A DNA stretch of 64,000 nucleotides from Flintibacter muris (GTDB lineage: Bacteria > Bacillota > Clostridia > Oscillospirales > Oscillospiraceae): positions 37,592 to 101,591 of the forward strand of contig NZ_CALPCP010000010.1 of assembly GCF_943192995.1 (NCBI RefSeq), written 5' to 3'. The notes beneath the pieces are model-generated. The model saw nothing but the letters and a program-made list of their open reading frames with translations, searched no databases and had not been told where the DNA came from. Below, piece after piece: positions 53,106-61,057 of the stretch. Positions within the stretch are counted from its first letter, which is position 1. Each line of letters starts with the position of its first letter. A program made the position numbers and the translations under genes.

Positions 53106-53128
53106 TTTACAGGAAAGTACACTTTTCC
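53106..53128. promoter_or_regulatory. Site B upstream of the cargo operon
   Basis: TTTACAGGAAAGTACAC (53106-53122) repeats site A in opposite orientation, ending 32 bases before the first cargo gene. The pair encloses the probable promoter region (a TTGACA at 53030-53035 lacks a clear -10). Confidence 0.55.
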
Positions 53129-53154
53129 AAAATTAAGGACGGAGGTCAGATAAC

Positions 53155-54909
53155 ATGGGTAATTTAACCGGTTATCCGTCAATAGATAAACCATGGTTGA
53201 AATATTACAACAATGAAGCAATTCGAGTTGCCATACCCCAAAAAACATTGTATCAAAACATTCTGGATCATAACCGTAACAGTATGAGTAATGTGGCGCT
53301 GCAATACTTTGATACAAAAATAACCTATCAGTCATTATTTGATCGTGTAGAAGTATGCGCAAGAGCATTGTTGGCAGTAGGTATTACCTGCGGCGATTGT
53401 TTTACTGTTTGCTCCTCTGGCATTCCGGAAACGGTAACTCTTATTCTGGCTGCAAGCAAAATCGGTGCGGTGGCAAACATGCTGAATCCAACTTTCCAAA
53501 CGGCACAGATGATTGACCGTATCAATGAAACCGGCGCAAAAATACTATTTGTCATGGATAAGATGTACTCATTTGTTAAGGACGCTATTGACAAAACATG
53601 TATTGAAACGGTTATTGTCATTCCTGTAGCGGAATCATTGAGTTTTCCAATACGAGTTCTATCTATGATGAAAACAGATAAAATGTTGAAGGCCGCTGTA
53701 CGAAACAAAGAAAATATCATATTGTGGTCAAAATTCCTAAAAAACCGAAATAATTTCACCGGTGGAACAGAGGTCAGCTATGCAAAAGACCGACCGGTTG
53801 CAATGGTCTATTCCTCTGGCACAACCGGTGCTTCAAAAGGAATCCTTCTGACAAATGATGGCATGAACGCTAGTATTGTCCAATATGAAACCTCGCCGTT
53901 TCAATACCAGACAGGAAATACATTTTTACATCTCATTCCAATCTGGTTTTCTACAGGTATGGTTATATCCCTTTTTATGCCAATGTGTCTCGGAATTTCA
54001 AGTATTTTGATTCCATCCTGTAATGCAGATTCTTTCAAGAATGCTCTCTTGAAATACAAGCCGAATTACGCACTTGCCGTTGCGGGACTTTGGCTGTCTG
54101 TCATTAATGATTCAGCGATGGAGGAATTGGATTTATCCAATATGATCTATCCAATTACTGGCGGCGAGTATATCTTGCCAAAGTCTGAAAAAGCTCTTGC
54201 CAATTTCCTTGCCGCACACGGATGCAAAAATCCGCTGGTGAAAGGTTACGGTATGTGCGAATTAGGGGCTACTGCTACGACCAGTTTTGACGGTATGGAT
54301 TGTGCAGAAGCTGTTGGCGCACCTTTGCCCAAAGTGATTGTCAGCGCATTTGACCCTGATACAGATGAAGAATTGCAATATGGCCAGCGGGGTGAACTGC
54401 GTGTAGATACACCTTGCCGGATGAAAGAATATTTTCGCAATCCGGACGCTACAGCAGCATTTTTTAAGCGGGACGGTGCTGGTCAGATATGGGGCTGTAC
54501 CGGAGATATCGGCTATGTAGATGCAAATGGATATGTGCACATTCTCGGTCGGGCATCAGACTGTTACATTGCATGTGATGGCAAAAAATACTATTTGTTT
54601 GATACAAAAGCTGTGATTTTACAGGATGATGCAGTTTTTCAGTGTGAAGTTGTGAATGTGACAGTAGATAGTGCGCAAAGACTTATAGCGCATATCATTT
54701 TAGATAAGGATGTGTTTGGTGATGATATCCAACGAATTATTACCAGAATTCATGCGCTATGCAAAGCTAAATTGCCAGTACATGCAATTCCGTATGCCTA
54801 CAAACTACGAGAAGATTTTCCAGTTTCGGAAAATAGCAATAAAAAGGACATGCACAAATTGAAGACCGACTTCGAAGGATTGATCTTTGCGCATGAGCTT
54901 GATGCATAA
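53155..54909 (+). CDS. Adenylate-forming enzyme (acyl-CoA ligase-like), cargo gene 1
   Basis: This 584-residue protein of the ANL superfamily begins GNLTGYPSIDKPWLKYY. The ATP P-loop YSSGTTGASKG lies at about 218-228, the A5-type motif is KGYGMCELG and the A7/A8 region is TGDIGYVDANGYVHILGRASD. After the hinge it diverges from usual ligases (CYIACDGKKYYLFDTKAVIL), and the catalytic-lysine region reads NSNKKDMHKLK instead of the common SIGKVD, so the thioesterification half may be altered. It would activate a carboxylic acid as acyl-adenylate. GGAGG lies upstream. The gene is AT-rich against the neighbouring mobilization genes. Confidence 0.85.
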   Translation: MGNLTGYPSIDKPWLKYYNNEAIRVAIPQKTLYQNILDHNRNSMSNVALQYFDTKITYQSLFDRVEVCARALLAVGITCGDCFTVCSSGIPETVTLILAASKIGAVANMLNPTFQTAQMIDRINETGAKILFVMDKMYSFVKDAIDKTCIETVIVIPVAESLSFPIRVLSMMKTDKMLKAAVRNKENIILWSKFLKNRNNFTGGTEVSYAKDRPVAMVYSSGTTGASKGILLTNDGMNASIVQYETSPFQYQTGNTFLHLIPIWFSTGMVISLFMPMCLGISSILIPSCNADSFKNALLKYKPNYALAVAGLWLSVINDSAMEELDLSNMIYPITGGEYILPKSEKALANFLAAHGCKNPLVKGYGMCELGATATTSFDGMDCAEAVGAPLPKVIVSAFDPDTDEELQYGQRGELRVDTPCRMKEYFRNPDATAAFFKRDGAGQIWGCTGDIGYVDANGYVHILGRASDCYIACDGKKYYLFDTKAVILQDDAVFQCEVVNVTVDSAQRLIAHIILDKDVFGDDIQRIITRIHALCKAKLPVHAIPYAYKLREDFPVSENSNKKDMHKLKTDFEGLIFAHELDA

Positions 54910-54929
54910 AATTGGGAGAGCGATTAACT

Positions 54930-56666
54930 ATGTTGACAAAGAAATTAACCGGTTATCCATCGATTGACAAGCCCTGGCTGAAATACTACAGCGAAGAGGC
55001 GATCAACGCCCAGCTGCCGGCATGTACGATATACGATTACCTCTATAAAAGCAATAAAGACTATCGCGGCAGAACGGCGCTGAACTATTTCGGCTGCAAA
55101 ATCAGTTATGGGGAGTTGTTTGAGAACATCGAAAAAGCGGCTCGGGCGCTGAAGCAAAATGGTGTTGGCAAAGGAAGTATCGTCACAGTGCTGATGCCAA
55201 CCTTGCCGGAAACCGTATATTTGTTTTACGCGCTTGGAAAAATCGGCGCGATTGGGAATATGGTCGACCCGCGAACCAGCGCTGAGGGCATTCGCGACTA
55301 TATTCAAGAGGTTGGGTCTGAGCTTTTGATCGCAGTCGATGTTGTCCTGCCCAAGGCAGCGGATATTTTGAGCAAAACCACGATCAAAAAGGTGCTGGCA
55401 ATATCTCCAGCGGATTCCCTGCCGCCTGTCCTGCGGACTCTTTATAAGATGAAGCAGGGAAAGAGGCCGAAGCTTAATGGTGCCTGCATCAGTTGGAAAT
55501 CCTTTATTGCAGAAGGGGCTGCTTATACTGGGACAACCAGCGCGGGATATGAAAAAAATCGTCCGGTCGTCATTGTTCATACAGGTGGGACGACTGGCCG
55601 GCCTAAAGGGGTCATGCTCACAAATGATAATCTGAACATTTCAGCTTTTCAATGTCAAATTTCCGGTATCGATATGCAGCGAGAGCATACATGGCTAAAC
55701 ATCATGCCGCCATTTATTGCCTATGGCGTGGGCAATGGCCTTCATCTGCCATTGTCCATTGGCATGGAGACGATTTTAATACCACAGTTTGACCCACACA
55801 AATTTGATGACCTGCTGTTGAAATATAAGCCGAACCACATGACTGGCGTTCCCTCCCACTATGGCACAATCATTAACAGCAAAAAAATGAAAGGCCAAGA
55901 CCTTTCTTACATAATTGCACCAACTGTCGGCGGTGATGCAATGGATACCGTTCTTGAACGAAAAACAAATCAATTTCTTGCAGAACACCACTGTCAATAC
56001 TTTGTGACTAAGGGGTATGGAATGACGGAAGTTGCAGCATGCGTCACTGTCTGCATCTCAAATGACTGCAATCAGATCGGCAGCGTAGGTATCCCGCTTA
56101 CCCATACTACAGTTTCGATTTTTGACCTAGACACAGGCAAGGAGTTGACGTATAATCAGCAAGGAGAAATCTGCATAACCAGCCCAAACACTATGCTGGG
56201 TTATTATAAGAATCCTGAGGCTACCGCTGAGATCATCGTCCGGCACAAAGACGGATTGGACTGGGTACATTCCGGCGATATCGGCTACATGACCGAAGAC
56301 GGGATGCTGTTTATCGTGGACCGCATCAAGCGGATGATCGTGCGGCATGACGGGTTCAAGGTTTTTCCGTCTATGATCGAAAAGACTATTGCCAGCCACG
56401 AGGCTGTGCAGTCCTGCTGTGTCGTGGGTATCCCGGATAAGGAGCATAGCCAGGGGAAGCTGCCTGCTGCGCATATCGTGCTGGACCCAGGATTTTCCGG
56501 GCGTGAGGAACTCATTCGGCGGCAGCTCACCGCGCTCTGTCAAAAGGAACTGCCGGAGTATGCCCAGCCGGTGGATTATGTGTTCCGGGACAGTTTGCCG
56601 CTAACCTCAATTGGAAAAGTCGATTACAGGGCGCTAGAGGAAAAAGGTTCTAAAAATATAGAATAA
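54930..56666 (+). CDS. Adenylate-forming enzyme (acyl-CoA ligase-like), cargo gene 2
   Basis: With ATG 54930 (GGGAGAG 9 bases upstream; an in-frame TTG at 54912 is less likely) the protein has 578 residues. It starts LTKKLTGYPSIDKPWLKYYS, so it is a paralogue of cargo gene 1. Motifs are canonical: HTGGTTGRPKG (about 214-224), KGYGMTEVA, HSGDIGYMTEDGMLFIVDR and the lysine in TSIGKVDYRAL. It should form an acyl-adenylate and a thioester. It lies 20 bases after gene 1. The substrate is unknown; the acyltransferase downstream suggests a fatty acid or similar. Confidence 0.88.
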   Translation: MLTKKLTGYPSIDKPWLKYYSEEAINAQLPACTIYDYLYKSNKDYRGRTALNYFGCKISYGELFENIEKAARALKQNGVGKGSIVTVLMPTLPETVYLFYALGKIGAIGNMVDPRTSAEGIRDYIQEVGSELLIAVDVVLPKAADILSKTTIKKVLAISPADSLPPVLRTLYKMKQGKRPKLNGACISWKSFIAEGAAYTGTTSAGYEKNRPVVIVHTGGTTGRPKGVMLTNDNLNISAFQCQISGIDMQREHTWLNIMPPFIAYGVGNGLHLPLSIGMETILIPQFDPHKFDDLLLKYKPNHMTGVPSHYGTIINSKKMKGQDLSYIIAPTVGGDAMDTVLERKTNQFLAEHHCQYFVTKGYGMTEVAACVTVCISNDCNQIGSVGIPLTHTTVSIFDLDTGKELTYNQQGEICITSPNTMLGYYKNPEATAEIIVRHKDGLDWVHSGDIGYMTEDGMLFIVDRIKRMIVRHDGFKVFPSMIEKTIASHEAVQSCCVVGIPDKEHSQGKLPAAHIVLDPGFSGREELIRRQLTALCQKELPEYAQPVDYVFRDSLPLTSIGKVDYRALEEKGSKNIE

Positions 56667-56699
56667 AGCTGACATGCTGGGGAAAGTTGGAATGTTGCC

Positions 56700-57491
56700 A
56701 TGAAAACAAAAAACTCAAAAGTTATGCTGATATGTGCAGTGTTTAATGTTATCGTACTCTTGCTTACATTATTGTTTGGCGAAAACATTTGGAAGCAGAT
56801 TCATGAGCACGAACAATCGGTTGATGACCTACTTCAAGAGGCGGAGCAAGCCTTTATAAGCGAGGACTACCTATCTGCGCTTAAAATCTATTTAGATGAC
56901 AGTCTGAAACGAAATCCGATTGCACTCAACAATCTTGGATATATGCTCGTCACAGGTACTGGCGCTGCCAAAGACATAAAGAGTGGATGTGAGTATTATA
57001 GGCAATCTGCTAAATTAGGAAATACAACAGCGCTGGACAATTACATTCTTTCGATACTCCTATATCCGACAACCTATGATGAAGTTTTGGAAGCTTTGAG
57101 TTGGGGGCATAATGAAGACCGCCCTATTGTTGAAACCTTCGTAGAAATAACGTCATTGTCTCCACAAATTGTGAACCAATATGGCAATATGGATCCATCC
57201 GAATTTTGGGAAAATTACGATATTAGCCAGCTCACATGGCTTAAGTTAATTACTGTTGAATCAGATGATGTTATTGATCCCGATATATTGGATGCTGGAC
57301 ATGCAGACTTTATTGGTGAGCGATGTTCCCGCAAGGTAAAAGAAAGAATCAGCTATAAGCCTATAACAACATCCGATGGCCTTACCGTATTGGAAGAGGT
57401 TTACGGATTGATTACACAACTTAGCTATAAAACTTATCGTTTGCAATATGCTGATTTTCTCGATGCACAACAAGTTTTTAATTATCTCTAG
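56700..57491 (+). CDS. Membrane-anchored Sel1-like repeat protein, cargo gene 3
   Basis: This 263-residue protein has an N-terminal membrane anchor (VMLICAVFNVIVLLLTLLFG, residues 8-27) and helical TPR/Sel1 repeats (LLQEAEQAFISEDYLSALKI; NPIALNNLGYMLVTGTGAAK; CEYYRQSAKLGNTTALDNYI). The C-terminal 130 residues have no known fold. Such proteins act as assembly platforms. It starts 33 bases after the ligase and its end lies 31 bases before the acyltransferase start, so it belongs to the same operon. Its role may be to hold the enzymes at the membrane (inference). Confidence 0.72.
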   Translation: MKTKNSKVMLICAVFNVIVLLLTLLFGENIWKQIHEHEQSVDDLLQEAEQAFISEDYLSALKIYLDDSLKRNPIALNNLGYMLVTGTGAAKDIKSGCEYYRQSAKLGNTTALDNYILSILLYPTTYDEVLEALSWGHNEDRPIVETFVEITSLSPQIVNQYGNMDPSEFWENYDISQLTWLKLITVESDDVIDPDILDAGHADFIGERCSRKVKERISYKPITTSDGLTVLEEVYGLITQLSYKTYRLQYADFLDAQQVFNYL

Positions 57492-57522
57492 CGGGAATTC
57501 TCTTCAGCACGAAAGGAATAGG

Positions 57523-58473
57523 ATGAAAAACATCGGGATTACAAAAGTCATGAAATGGGGTGTAGATGATTTTACCTCTCCAGCTGGATTGATGATTCGA
57601 CGCATGATAAATCCTGTTTTTCGCCGGTTGTTAAGGTTTGGGACCAGACGAAAGATCATGATTGAACAGTATCCTAAACTGGAGAGAGGCCAGCCATACA
57701 TCTTTTCAGCTACACACTCTTTTGATGATGACATTATCTCAACATTGAGCGCGATTGATAGAAACGCTTATGTTCTCATAGGAACCACAGACCAGATTGA
57801 ACACAATCCTCAAATGTATGCCGGTTGGCTGAATGGTATGATCTATGTAGACCGGCTTGATCCTCAAAGCCGAAAGGATTCTGTGTCTAAGATGGTCAAG
57901 GTCTTGAAACATGGCACTAGTGTGCTTATTTTTCCGGAGGGAGGCTGGAACAATACGGAGAATCTGCTGGTTCAGCCTCTTTTTTCCGGACCATACCTGG
58001 TACATCAAGAAACCGGCTGTCCAGTTGTACCTATCGCAGCCTTTCATGAGCACAACAGCGATAAAATTTATATTCGAGCTGGGCAGCCGATGTCCTTTGA
58101 GAACATGGATAAGCACGAATCTTTGGATGCCCTCAGAGATGCTATGGCCAGCATGGTCTATGAAATGGTAGAGGCGCATTGTACGCCTTTAAAGAGGGAT
58201 GATTTGCGGGGCACTGATTTTCATATGGCTTTTATGGAAGAGCGCCGTCTGGAATATCTACGTGTTCGATGGTCGAGAGACGTTTGGGATGAGGAATTAA
58301 CTTTCTATCAGGATAAAGAGCACCCAACGCCTGAGATGGTTTGGGCGTTTATTGATAGGGTAGTTGTTCATCGTCAAAATGCAATTATACTGGCACCAAT
58401 TTTGCTCCGCCGGGAAGTGGACAAACAATATGATTTCAAAGAGTATATGCATCATAATTGGGACAGAAAATAG
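57523..58473 (+). CDS. PlsC-type acyltransferase, cargo gene 4
   Basis: I start at ATG 57523 (MKNIGITKVMKWGVDDFTSP; AAAGGAATAGG upstream), giving 316 residues. The lysophospholipid acyltransferase motifs are present: HSFDDD (H-x4-D, about 65) in the ATHSFDDDIIS segment and FPEGG (about 137) in LIFPEGGWNN, with VPIAAFHEH as the third block. It transfers an acyl group to a hydroxyl or amine acceptor at the membrane. In this operon it would use the products of the two ligases. The C-terminal 110 residues (after about 205) are specific to this group and unknown. Confidence 0.85.
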   Translation: MKNIGITKVMKWGVDDFTSPAGLMIRRMINPVFRRLLRFGTRRKIMIEQYPKLERGQPYIFSATHSFDDDIISTLSAIDRNAYVLIGTTDQIEHNPQMYAGWLNGMIYVDRLDPQSRKDSVSKMVKVLKHGTSVLIFPEGGWNNTENLLVQPLFSGPYLVHQETGCPVVPIAAFHEHNSDKIYIRAGQPMSFENMDKHESLDALRDAMASMVYEMVEAHCTPLKRDDLRGTDFHMAFMEERRLEYLRVRWSRDVWDEELTFYQDKEHPTPEMVWAFIDRVVVHRQNAIILAPILLRREVDKQYDFKEYMHHNWDRK

Positions 58474-58590
58474 CGAAACAATCTAAACATCTGTGTAAAC
58501 GCCGCATATATTCCCTGAGCCCTTAGAACACTGGAAAACAACGATGCTGAGAAGCTAAAAAGTCCATGACGAAGGAATGGCGCACTTCTA

Positions 58591-58699
58591 TACATGGTCT
58601 GCGACCATGTATCGTGCGCTCTGCGAGGTTGCGGCCCGGACTTCCGAAAGTCCGGGCCGCTTGCGTCGCTGCGCTCCGTACAAGGGGCTGCACCCCTTG
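58591..58699 (+). other. Candidate oriT of the inner element
   Basis: Three perfect hairpins follow each other: TACATGGTC-TGC-GACCATGTA (58591-58611), a 13-bp GCGGCCCGGACTT stem (58631-58660) and CAAGGGG-CTGCA-CCCCTTG (58681-58699). They lie 120-230 bases before the mobilization genes. The stretch 58474-58822 holds no gene. Confidence 0.6.
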
Positions 58700-58822
58700 C
58701 GCCGCTTCGCGGCTATCCCTGCCCCTGTGGGGAATTGAACATTGTCCCCTTTGACCGTTTTACCTCTGTGGGTAAGGCGGTCTTTTTATTTACAAAATTC
58801 AAAATTGAAGGAGGTCCACACG

Positions 58823-59116
58823 ATGAAAAAATCACAAAAAGAACTGCAAAAAGAACACGATGAGGCCGTTGTCAAACGGGAGCAGTACCAGCATCAATGC
58901 CAGCGGTTGGAAAACCGTATCCGCTACTACACCGAGGGCGAGAGGAAGAAGCGGAACCACCGCCTTATCACCCGTGGCGCAGATGTGGAAAGCGTAGCCC
59001 CGGAGGTGCACGGCATGAGCCAAGCGGCCTTCCGAATTCTGGTAGAGCAAATCTTTTCCCTGCCGGAAGTTTCCGACCTGGTGAGACAAGTCACCGACCA
59101 GCAGGAGGGCAGATAA
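58823..59116 (+). CDS. DUF3847-type mobilization accessory protein
   Basis: The start at ATG 58823 (MKKSQKELQKEHDEAVVKRE, GAAGGAGG upstream) gives 97 residues. A coiled-coil N-terminal half (QYQHQCQRLENRIRYYTEGE) is followed by RKKRNHRLITRGADVESVAP, typical of DUF3847 proteins encoded before MobA/MobL relaxases. It probably helps the relaxase at oriT. Its stop is directly adjacent to the relaxase start. Confidence 0.8.
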   Translation: MKKSQKELQKEHDEAVVKREQYQHQCQRLENRIRYYTEGERKKRNHRLITRGADVESVAPEVHGMSQAAFRILVEQIFSLPEVSDLVRQVTDQQEGR

Positions 59117-60583
59117 TTGGCCCTGTTCCATCTCCACGTCACCCGGGTCAAACGGAGCGCGGGACAGTCCATTGTCACGTCTGCCGCCTACCGCGCTGGG
59201 GAGAAATTATATAGCGAGTATTACGGCGAGGTCAGCGACTACACCCACAAGGGCGGCGTGGTCTGCACAGACATTCTCCTGCCGCCCCAGGCCCCCGCCG
59301 AGTACCAAGATCGCGCCACCCTTTGGAACGCCGTGGAGAAGGCTGAGTGCGGCAAGAAAGCCCAGCTTGCATATAGCTTTGACATTGCCTTGCAGAACGA
59401 ATTTTCGCTGGAAGAAAACATCGCTCTTGCAAGGCAATTTGTATCCGAACAGCTTATGGGACGGGGCATGATTGCCGACTTCGCTATCCATCAGCCGGAC
59501 AAGAAAGATGGTGGCATCCCGAATCCCCATTTCCACGTTCTTTGTCCAATCCGGCCCATTAAGCCAGACGGTAAATGGGGGTGTAAGCAGCGCCGCCGTT
59601 ACCGCCTGGATGAGGACGGGAACCGCATCATGGGCGAGGACGGCAAGCCCCTCTTTGACGCTGTTCCCACTACCGACTGGGGAAGCCCGGAAACGCTGGA
59701 ACATTGGCGGGAGGCATGGGCCGCTATGGTCAATGCCAAGTTTGAGGAAAAGGGGCTGACGTGCCGCATCGACCACCGCTCCTATGAACGGCAGGGGCTT
59801 GACCTGCTTCCTACCATCCATGAGGGCGTGGCCGTCCGCCAGATGGAGGCCAAAGGCATCACTACTGACAAGGGCGATTTCAACCGCTGGATAAAAAAGG
59901 CCAACAACATCCTGCGGGATATTCGGAAGAAAATCGCCGGCCTGACGGATTGGATAAAGGCAGTAAAGGAAGAATTGAGCAAGCCCCAGGCACCCGACCT
60001 TGCCGCCCTGCTAACTGGCTACTATGAGGGCCGGAACGCTGGAGCATGGAGCCGCAATGCCAAAATTGGGAACCTCAAAAACTTTGCCAAGGCCGTCAAT
60101 TTTCTGACCGAGAAGGGCATCGCCACGCTGGATGATTTGGAGGCCCATATCGCCGCCCAGAGCGAACGGACGGAGGCCATCAACGCATCCATGAAAGCGA
60201 AGCGTGACCGTCTGAACGAATTGAAGGAACTGCTTCGTCTCGTTGACCTCTACCGGGACACCAAACCCGTCTATGACGAGTTGCAGGGTATCAAGTGGAA
60301 GGGCAAGCGGGAGAAATTTGCGAGGGAGCATGAGGGCGAGTTGCAGACATTCCACATGGCCCGCCGCAAGCTGGATAAGTGCCGTTCCCCTGTGGGTAAA
60401 ATCCCCGTCCATGCGTGGGAACAGGAACAGGCGAGACTTCAACAGGAGTACAAGGCCGAGTATGAGCAGTATAAGCCCATCCAGGACGATTTGTGGAGGC
60501 TCCAACAGGTGCAGCGGAACGTCGATACCGCCATGCGCCAGCAGGAGCAGACCCAGCAGAAGCGCCGGGAGACAGAACGCTGA
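59117..60583 (+). CDS. mobA: MobA/MobL-family relaxase
   Basis: This 488-residue protein starts at TTG 59117 (ALFHLHVTRVKRSAGQSIVT; GGAGG 8 bases upstream). The MOBQ-type relaxase domain (1-240) shows the nucleophile-tyrosine region AAYRAGEKLYSEYYGE and the metal histidines in PNPHFHVLCPIRP (HxH). GSPETLEHWREAWA and YERQGLDLLPTIHEG are further family motifs. The C-terminal half is coiled coil (about 330-488). It nicks oriT and pilots the strand into a recipient using the transfer channel of a helper element. All key residues are intact. Confidence 0.92.
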   Translation: MALFHLHVTRVKRSAGQSIVTSAAYRAGEKLYSEYYGEVSDYTHKGGVVCTDILLPPQAPAEYQDRATLWNAVEKAECGKKAQLAYSFDIALQNEFSLEENIALARQFVSEQLMGRGMIADFAIHQPDKKDGGIPNPHFHVLCPIRPIKPDGKWGCKQRRRYRLDEDGNRIMGEDGKPLFDAVPTTDWGSPETLEHWREAWAAMVNAKFEEKGLTCRIDHRSYERQGLDLLPTIHEGVAVRQMEAKGITTDKGDFNRWIKKANNILRDIRKKIAGLTDWIKAVKEELSKPQAPDLAALLTGYYEGRNAGAWSRNAKIGNLKNFAKAVNFLTEKGIATLDDLEAHIAAQSERTEAINASMKAKRDRLNELKELLRLVDLYRDTKPVYDELQGIKWKGKREKFAREHEGELQTFHMARRKLDKCRSPVGKIPVHAWEQEQARLQQEYKAEYEQYKPIQDDLWRLQQVQRNVDTAMRQQEQTQQKRRETER

Positions 60584-60745
60584 TTTCTGGTAGCGGACAA
60601 AATTGCCGCCATCTCCCTAGAAAATCAAATGTGCAAAATGCACGGTTGATTCCAAACGGACATTTTGTCCATTTGAGTGTGGTCCGACCAGAACGACATT
60701 TTAACGGTCTTATCATTATTTTGAAAACTCAAAGGAGGAGCAACC

Positions 60746-60964
60746 ATAGAAAAAGTGAAAAGACAATTTGAACCTACCGCCAAAACGGGCGGCATCCCTG
60801 GTTTTCGATACAGAAATCATGCCTATCAGCTTTTGAATCATGGCCTTGACATTGAGGCAGATGGTGTGACTTATCACCTGGCCAGCGAGTTTGCTGGCAA
60901 AGATGAAATGGGCACGGTACTTGATCTGATCGAGTTGGAGAGGAACAGAAGAAATTCAGCATGA
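60746..60964 (+). CDS. Small conserved protein before the recombinase, ATA start
   Basis: The product reads EKVKRQFEPTAKTGGIPGFR, then YRNHAYQLLNHGLDIEADGV and TYHLASEFAGKDEMGTVLDL; about 72 residues, globular, without membrane parts. AAAGGAGG is followed after 7 bases by ATA GAA AAA GTG AAA AGA. GTG at 60755 is the first standard start but lies 16 bases from the site. I give ATA as the most natural start. The gene lies 93 bases before the recombinase, the place where Tn4451-like elements keep small accessory genes. Function unknown. Confidence 0.6.
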   Translation: MEKVKRQFEPTAKTGGIPGFRYRNHAYQLLNHGLDIEADGVTYHLASEFAGKDEMGTVLDLIELERNRRNSA

Positions 60965-61057
60965 TTTCCTGAAAATCTATTGCTTTAACGTGCGAAAGCG
61001 AGTATAATAACAGCAGGTAACAGATGCTATGTGCCTGCGTCCAAGGAGGTTATAAAA

